From Imbricaverruca yamaguchii (taxonomy: Eukaryota > Arthropoda > Thecostraca > Neoverrucidae): a stretch of DNA of 64,000 nt. Positions within the stretch are counted from its first letter, which is position 1. Each line of letters opens with the position of its first letter. Positions 56,833 through 64,000 of this stretch are shown in pieces. A model generated the notes under the pieces. That model ran no database searches and was not told the DNA's origin. It saw nothing but the letters and a program-made list of their open reading frames with translations. The translations under genes were made by a program, and so were the position numbers. The stretch is from contig JAOTOL010001615.1 of the NCBI GenBank assembly GCA_034440575.1, forward strand, positions 211,501 through 275,500, read 5' to 3'.

Positions 56833-57949
56833 CATGGATGTAACCACGAATTCAAAATTTGGGGAATGCAAACCCGGGACGCGGCAAGTTTGAACAAGAT
56901 GGCCCCGTGACCGATAAAAATCATTAGATTTCAGCAACTTCATCTTTTTAAATTGATCGCTTACCTTTCTGATACTGCATAGCAAGCGATGTCGAATGAA
57001 GCCCATTTGATGTAAATTGAAGCGATAGAAACCGAATCTCGGGATCGATTGATATCGCTTCAATATCGCCATAAAGTAAATCAAGCTAACCTTTGACCTA
57101 TAAGTTTGACCTTGACATGCACCGATTTTAAATGTTGCACGATGGTGCACCACAGGCTATTGCTTGATACCAGATTTTAGCATGTTTGGGTGAAAATGAA
57201 AAAATAGTGGGAGGCGACCGAAGAAACCAGTTTGCATTGAACCTTGACCGTTACAGTGGTAAAGTGAGACCTCCGTAGTTCCTTTCAGCGTATGCAGTAC
57301 AGACAGAAGCATTTGTGGTTACTGATTCGAACGAGCATAAACCCGTCGCTGAATGCCGATGCCAATACAAATACGCCTCTGGCAAACTCGTTGCTGAATA
57401 CGAATACGAATAAAATGCTAACTTGACGTACGTGCTTAAGGCTGCCCATGACTTCCCTCAATAGTCTTGAAGATACCAAAGGACACCCAGAGTCGTATTT
57501 GTTCAAGAAATATCAATGTACGAGCAGGGGAATGTAGCCTAAGACGTATAGGATGATGCATGCCTTGCGATAATGCAAATGTGTTGCATATCAGAATATT
57601 TTCCACTCAAGCGAAAGCAGAAGATGGTCAAGGTTCATTTCATTCAAGAATGGGCTGAAAGCAGACATTTCTAATGTTTGCTGATTTACCATTCGGATAT
57701 TTTGTGATGACAGGCAGCCTGTGAAGCCCGTTCATTGGATGGATCGGCTTCTAGTATTTGGGCGATTCTCTGGTATATATTTGCACTTTATAAATTATTA
57801 AATAGACATTTGCGGCGATGATACTCAAGCAGCTGAGGTTTGGGGGCGGGGGGAGGGTGGCACGGAAAAAATGAAGGGAACAAATCGCCGCTTTTCAGAA
57901 ATTGGGGGGACATGTCCACCCAGACCCCCCCCCAGTGGTTACACCCATG
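56833..57949. mobile_element. non-autonomous hAT-like transposon, ~1117 bp
   Basis: Left end catggatgtaaccac and right end gtggttacacccatg are inverted with one mismatch. The flanking 8-bp direct repeats acggtaga (56825-56832 and 57950-57957) are identical, the size expected of hAT. Subterminal G/C-runs (ttggggggacatgtcc, acccccccccagtgg) lie at the right end. The interior has one unit related to the 27-29 kb satellite (about 56950-57250), then the segment also seen at 28751-29170. No transposase. Confidence 0.85.
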
Positions 57950-57975
57950 ACGGTAGAGACTAGTGTTTCCACTTG

Positions 57976-59345
57976 CCACTGGTCAGCATGACCACTGGTC
58001 AGCATGACCACTGGTCAGCATGACCACTGGTCAGCATGACCACTGGTCAGCATGACCACTGGTCAGCATGACCACTGGTCAGCATGACCACTGGTCAGCA
58101 TGACCACTGGTCAGCATGGTGATTGGTCAGGCTCGTTAGTGGTCAGCATAACCACTGGTTAATATGATTATTGGTCAATATGGTCACTGGTCAGCATGAC
58201 CACTGGTCAGCATGGGCGCTGGTCAGCATGGTTATTGGTCAGCATGGTTATTGGTCAGCATGGTTATTTGTCAGCATGGCGACTGGTCAACTTGGCCTCT
58301 GGTCAGCATGCCCATTGGTTAACATGGGGACTGGTCGGTATGGCGACTGGTCAACTTGGCCTCTGGTCAGCATGACCACTGGTCAGCATGGCCACTGGTC
58401 AGTAAGGTCGGCATGGTGATTGGTCAGGCTCGTTAGTGGTCAGCATAACCACTGGTTAATATGATTATTGGTCAATATGGTCACTGGTCAGCATGACCAC
58501 TGGTCAGCATGGGCGCTGGTCAGCATGGTTATTGGTCAGGCTCGTTAGTGGTCAGCATAACCACTGGTTAATATGATTATTGGTCAATATGGTCACTGGT
58601 CAGCATGACCACTGGTCAGCATGGGCGCTGGTCAGCATGGTTATTGGTCAGCATGGTTATTGGTCAGCATGGTTATTTGTCAGCATGGCGACTGGTCAAC
58701 TTGGCCTCTGGTCAGCATGCCCATTGGTTAACATGGGGACTGGTCGGTATGGCGACTGGTCAACTTGGCCTCTGGTCAGCATGACCACTGGTCAGCATGG
58801 CCACTGGTCAGTAAGGTCGGCATGGTGATTGGTCAGGCTCGTTAGTGGTCAGCATAACCACTGGTTAATATGATTATTGGTCAATATGGTCACTGGTCAG
58901 CATGACCACTGGTCAGCATGGGCGCTGGTCAGCATGGTTATTGGTCAGCATGGGTATTGGTCAGCATGGTTATTTGTCAGCATGGCGACTGGTCAACTTG
59001 GCCTCTGGTCAGCATGCCCATTGGTTAACATGGGGACTGGTCGGTATGGCGACTGGTCAACTTGGCCTCTGGTCAGCATGACCACTGGTCAGCATGGCCA
59101 CTGGTCGGTATGGTCAATGGTCGGCATGGTTATTGATCAGCATGGCCTCTGGTCAGCATGACCACTGGTCAGCATGGGCACTGGTCAGCGTGACCACTGG
59201 TCAGCATGGGGACTGGTCCGCATGGTGATTGGTCAGAATCGTTAGTGGTCGGCATAACCACAGGTCAACATGATGATTGGTCAGCGTGGTCACTGGTCAG
59301 TATGGCCACTGGTGAACATGGCCACTGGTCAACATGATCGCTGGT
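57976..59345. repeat. 16-bp minisatellite with ~297-bp higher-order units
   Basis: Basic unit tgaccactggtcagca, whose core TGACCA-C-TGGTCA is a perfect inverted repeat with one-base spacer. After a homogeneous start (57985-58115), longer units headed by gtgattggtcaggctcgtta (with ggttattg in one) begin at about 58118, 58411, 58527 and 58824. The unit at 58411 is truncated to 116 bp; 58118, 58527 and 58824 are near identical over about 290 bp, and a diverged one begins at 59226. This is a small higher-order repeat produced by unequal exchange. Confidence 0.93.
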
Positions 59346-60484
59346 TATTATGGTCACATTTGTGCTCAAATGCATTTCAAGCTCTCGTTAGTTAATGCAA
59401 TTCAGCAGATGCTAGTACGCCTCATTTCTCAGTTCCGGCGATTATCATCTGCCCAAGCACTATTGTGGGCTCGGGTTCCCACCAAGAGATCCCTGGGCAT
59501 TCTCCTGGGCAGTATAGAAAAGCATTTTATGGACACTGGTGGGGCTCGTATTGTTCACATTCGAGAACAACCCCCAGAGAGCCCCCCCCCAAAAAAAAAA
59601 AAATGCAGTTGCCCTTAACACCGCTGTTGTCATGTGACATCCAGTGACCTGTGACGTTGGTGACCTGCCTACGACCCGTCGTAATGAGGCCTGCCAGGCG
59701 AAGTTCAGGTCAACTGTTCAAGACGTCGTCATGAGCAAGTGGAATTGTTGCGAGTGTAGGAAGTAAAGACGTATTCAGAAGACAGGTGAATGAAGTGAAA
59801 AGAAAATGAAGAAGGAGTGGGCGTTCCTTGTGAGGAATGCTGTGCGCGGAGCGGGAGAAATGTGCCGTCAGAGAAATACGGAAAGTTTCGCCAGAGGGAT
59901 AGGAGGGATCTAGCAAGAGGAACGAGGATGAGAAGGGGTGCGGAGGGATTCTGCTGGAAGAGGGAGGATGGAAAGAATGCTATCAGAGGGGATGGGGGAG
60001 GGCTGTCGACGGAGGAACGGGCAGGGTGAAGCAGGATGGTCACAAAGTTGTGATCAAAGGGACTGGAGGGTATTCGAGAGGGGACAGAAGAGAGAAGGGA
60101 GAGCAGGCGGAAAGAAAAGCGAGCGCATGCAGCTCTCAACTCCTCTCCTTGTTCTTGTTCGCATCATGATAGATAGCGGTGCTGGCGACGCAGAAGGGAA
60201 AGCTGAAGAGCACTCTGTGGAAATCGCCACGTGAAGGCAGTTAGCTAATTCAAAGTGCCAGAGTTGATTAATGCAAAGCGTACCGGCGACACGGAGTTAA
60301 ATCGAAACCGTCCTGTGCTGTCCTGGTGCGCGGGGGACAGATGATCGCGGAACGGATAGGCATCATGCTGAATTCACAAGCAGTAGCGTGCTCATGCAAG
60401 AAAGGCTTAGACACACGTGGAGTGATAAGCTTTGCGTTGGAGGCACTCCCTTGAAGCAGGAAAAGATATTGCTGCCAATACGAG
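59346..60484. other. no recognisable gene
   Basis: Purine-rich (plus) 59800-60110, by composition only. C and A runs at about 59583-59603. Nothing recognised. Confidence 0.4.
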
Positions 60485-60615
60485 GACAGCTTCAAAGTCT
60501 GGCGAGCGAAGCTGCAAAGTCTGCCCACAAAGCTGCAAAGTATGGCTAACACAGTCGTAAAGTCTGACTAACAAAGCTGGAAAGTCTGGCTAGCAAACCT
60601 GCAAAGTCCGACTTG
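60485..60615. repeat. ~22-bp gctgcaaagtctggc repeat
   Basis: Five to six copies of a(a)agctgcaaagtctg with spacing 21-24 bp, diverging to the right. Confidence 0.8.
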
Positions 60616-60734
60616 TAATGTACGCATCAGTCGCTTCTGGTTAGCAATGTACACATCATCATAGCTTCCTCTGGCGGGGATTGATCCTCTGAACTCAGTG
60701 GTGAGTCCTGGTGACTACGCCGACACTTCAGGAA

Positions 60735-61345
60735 CAGCCCCCTGAGAGCTCTCGTCAGGAGCAGGGCGATGGCGCGCCCACCTCCCGAGAGTTCTCGTCA
60801 GGAGCAGGGCGATGGCGCGCCCACCTCCCGAGAGCTCTCGTCAGGAGCAGGGTGAGAGCTCCCGAGACACCTCGCGAGAGCTCTCGTCAGGAGCAGGGCG
60901 ATGGCGCGCCCACCTCCCGAGAGTTCTCGTCAGGAGCAGGGCGATGGCGCGCCCACCTCCCGAGAGCTCTCGTCAGGAGCAGGGTGAGAGCTCCCGAGAC
61001 ACCTCCCGAAAGCTCTCGTCAGGAGCAGGATGAGAGCTCCCGAGACACCTCGCGAGAGCTCTCGTCATGAGCAGGGTGAGAGCTCCCAAGACACCTCCCG
61101 AGAGCTCTCGTCGTGAGCAGGGTGCGAGCTCCCGAGACACCTCCCGAGAGCTCTCGTCATGAGCAGGGTGAGATCTCCCGAAACACCTCGCGAGAGCTCT
61201 CGTCAGGAGCAGGGTGAGAGCTCCCGAGACACCTCCCGAGAGCTCTCGTCATGAGCAGGGTGAGATCTCCCGAGACACCTCGCGAGAGCTCTCGTCAGGA
61301 GCAGAGTGAGAGCTCCCGAGACACCTCCCGAGAGCTCTCGCCCCG
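60735..61345. repeat. ~46-bp minisatellite, two unit types
   Basis: Unit type A holds agagctctcgtcaggagcag plus ggtgagagctcccgagacac; type B replaces the second half with ggcgatggcgcgcccacctc. The order is B, B, A, B, B, A and then A only, with gtcatgag variants. agagctct is palindromic. Block B-B-A is itself duplicated (60750-60875 and 60890-61005 area). Confidence 0.9.
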
Positions 61346-61802
61346 CACCACGCAGCATCACTTGCCGCGCGACGCTCGTGCGTCAACATCGCCGCAATGG
61401 AGACATTTCCGGCGCGACCGGCGCATGTTTGTTTGCTCTGGCCGGCCTCAGTCATTTGTACCGTGCGCCAGGCTGTTCGACGGTCCCCGGCTGTGTTGTG
61501 GAGCCGACACCGACCGGGCGCCGTTCGTGGCCTGTACAGCCGGCAGTGGCCGCGATACAGTCACGTGCCACGTGCCATGACCGACGTGGCGCGCGTGACG
61601 GCCGGCCATGACGTGCACCGGGCTGGACGCGGCAGCGGAACACAGTGAATCAGAATCGGAGCCCGGTGAACGGCGACTCGGAGAATCGACGGGAGCAGAA
61701 CACATAAATAGTCGATGCAGTGATTCGAGTTGTGTCGGTCCAGGCCGCGTCGCATTGAGCTGGCACGACTCGGCCTGGCCTGTCGAGGTGTAACTGCCGC
61801 TA
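61346..61802. other. GC-rich, no recognisable gene
   Basis: Nothing recognised. Confidence 0.4.
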
Positions 61803-62265
61803 GTGCAGCGGACCACAACTGCGGACCACAACTGCACCATCATCGGCGGACACAACTGCGGACCACAACTGCACCATCATCGGCGGACACAACTGCGGAC
61901 CACAACTGCACCATCATCGGCGGACCACAACTGCGGACCACAGCTGCACCATCATCGGCGGACACAACTGCGGACCACAACCACAACTGTGGACCACAAC
62001 TGTACCATCATCGGCGGACACAACTGCGGACTACAACTGCACCATCATCGGCGGACACAACTGCGGACCACAACTGCACCATCATCGGCGGACACAACTG
62101 CAGACCACAACTGCACCATCATCGGCGGACACAACTACGGACCACAACCACAACTGCGGACCACAACCACAACCACAACTGCGAACCACAGCTGCACCAT
62201 CATCGGCGGACACAACTGCCGACCACAACCACAACCACAACTGCGGACCACAACTGCACCATCAT
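61803..62265. repeat. 37-bp minisatellite
   Basis: About twelve units of cggaccacaactgcaccatc plus atcggcggacacaactg; the cacaac hexamer is expanded inside several units (accacaaccacaaccacaac). The frame rotates with no stops on plus, so long H/T-rich frames read through. Confidence 0.92.
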
Positions 62266-64000
62266 CGGCGCTGCCAACGTCAAGAGCGCGCTCTGGCGGC
62301 AATCGTTTGAATCGCCCACCGGCTGGCTATGGAGACAGTGTTGTTCTGCAGCGACTGCAAGCAGCTGGGAGACGTTTCCTCGCCGCATCGACGTGGCGCG
62401 TCGATGTGGCGCAGTAGAGCGCGCGTGGCAGACACAGCGCCGCTTAGAAGCTAGCCGCCGCATATTGGTGCGACTTATTCATCCACTGATTATCACCATA
62501 CGTGCACTTGCATGGTGCATGCAGCGGCCTGCTCGTGCTGTCTTTGTGCTCCTATTTAAAACAAATCGTAGCCCAGCAGTCCAAAGAAATGAGTACAAAC
62601 TACAAAGTACAACGGAATACACACAGTTTAAGAAAAAAACAATTCGTTCAGTTATGTTCAGCAAATCGTGCTGTTCCGGCACGCACGGATGTGCTGCACG
62701 GCTCCGGCGTTCCTTTGGGCATAAGCTGAACACCTCGACCTCACGTGCAAAATGTCGTCAGAGGTGCGAGTCACACCCAGGGATATATCTGCGACCGCTG
62801 CAAACACTTCGTGCGGAACTGGCTAGGACGATTCCGCCCTGCGCCGCTATCACTGCTTTCAACGTGTGTGCACACCCCTCCGTCGTTGAATCCTGGGGTA
62901 TGAATGCCGATGTGGCTACGTCAGCCTAAGTTCTTCATATTGCAAGCGATCAACTGAGAACATCCTGCTCAGTCTCCAGACTACCGTCACTTTCTTCCGT
63001 GCTGCAGTGTATTGTCGCTGCTAGTGCAGCATACTTTTACCTTTTTGCATGTGGTGTAGTCAGATCAAATCAGAGGATACTTTCGCGATACTTCAGGTTG
63101 TTGTTCTCTCGTTGCGCGCTTGTCGACGTGTTGTTTTGCATATGCCGACCCCGAGATAAGAGACCATAAAAACTGAATGCTTCACTGACGTATTCGTCCG
63201 GCAAGCGATGCATTCCGGACCATGCCCGAGTCTGACGTTTTTAGCAATTTAAGACAAATGGGGGCACAGAGAAAGTGGGGGCATGTGAAGTATGGAAAAG
63301 TGGTGTCCCTCTGCCCGGGGAAGGCACCCTTCCTAGGAAGGCTCTAGTTCACCTCCCATCACTTAGCAGCTTCATAAGGAAGCCGCAACCGCCTTCAGAG
63401 GAAAATACATCCCCTCAATAAACTCGAGTGCACGACTGCTGCTCAACCGACTTTTCACTTAAAGGTGAAAGAAAAACTCAGAGACCTTTTCACTTTCGTG
63501 TCTTTTTCTCGCGACTTTCTCGCGACTCTCAGAAAAAAACGCACCCCTTGAGTGGGCTTGCGTAGTGCACCCTCCCTCGCTCAGCGAGTTTTCATCCGAA
63601 GGCACCCTGCTGTGACTTTCTATCCTTCCTCAATCCAATTAATTTTCATCCGCCATTGATTTAAGGTGATATAGAACTACTATCACCGCCTTTGCAAATT
63701 GTATATAATCTGAAGTCTGACTAATGCTCAGCTATATAGTGTTTAATGTCATGACTACTCCTGGTATTTGGCGTCACATATTTTGATGTTGAAAGCAATA
63801 CACAACAACCAATACATAATTACTGTTAATTATAATCCTTGCCAAATGTAATATATTACGTTAAGCTCATCGCGAATTCCCTATACAAGACATAACCGCG
63901 AAAGAACACGATAGTGACAGTAAATATTAAATGCCCTTTTTCATGTACATGCAACAGACATTCTACAAAGGATCAGTAACAGGTTGGGTATCGAGGGCTG
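62266..64000. other. no recognisable gene
   Basis: The open frame that leaves the 37-bp array runs to 62929 without a recognisable domain. From about 62940 the sequence is AT-rich with no feature I can support. Confidence 0.45.

Noticed and set aside
59800..60110. Purine-rich tract as a gene of charged residues
   Set aside because: No periodic codon bias beyond base composition and no start or domain.
61730..62929. A 399-residue plus-strand open frame
   Set aside because: Two-fifths is the 37-bp repeat read in rotating frames; the remainder has no recognisable domain.

Overview
This is eukaryotic, almost certainly animal, genomic DNA with no convincingly intact protein-coding gene. I found no complete conserved protein, no rRNA and no intact tRNA gene. 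A short run of TTAGG-type repeats near 260, tRNA-derived SINEs, fragments of CR1/L2-like LINEs, hAT-like non-autonomous DNA transposons, and palindromes carrying a hammerhead-ribozyme-like core (as in Penelope-like elements) together point to an invertebrate. TTAGG favours an arthropod; I cannot resolve the group further.

The dominant feature is tandem repetition. More than twenty minisatellite arrays with units of 12 to 69 bp, plus one satellite of about 270 bp, fill roughly a fifth of the window by my tally. The largest are a 31-bp array (21.4-23.7 kb), a 16-bp array with higher-order structure (58.0-59.3 kb), a 22-bp array (36.4-37.5 kb), a 17-bp array (40.8-41.5 kb) and an 18-bp array (2.8-3.5 kb). 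Nearly all the long open frames lie inside these arrays and read as low-complexity peptides on both strands, so I treat them as by-products of repetition.

Layout. 0-0.9 kb: degenerate short repeats, TTAGG-like run, palindrome with a hammerhead-like core. 1.4-5.3 kb: minisatellites. 5.7-6.5 kb: broken LINE endonuclease region. 7.2-9.6 kb: small repeats and a GGGTC array. 11.5 kb: tRNA-related SINE. 14.6-15.5 kb: possible cysteine-rich exon and a local duplication. 16.8 kb: second palindrome with hammerhead-like core. 19.5-20.4 kb: element with ~70-bp terminal inverted repeats abutted by a SINE. 21.4-25 kb: arrays. 26.7 kb: LINE reverse-transcriptase fragment. 27.1-29.2 kb: satellite interrupted by a SINE with exact target-site duplication. 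31.6 kb, 42.4 kb and 56.8 kb: hAT-like elements. 53.8 kb: third SINE copy. The rest is sequence in which I recognise nothing, punctuated by more arrays.

The parts are linked by mobile-element history rather than by a pathway. The SINE family is shared by three loci and the 57-kb hAT-like element shares its interior with the 27-29 kb satellite. The two palindromes share a ribozyme-like centre but not their arms. The best candidates for something noteworthy are the paired hammerhead-like palindromes, the transposon/satellite relationship, and a few possible exons that need transcript evidence.
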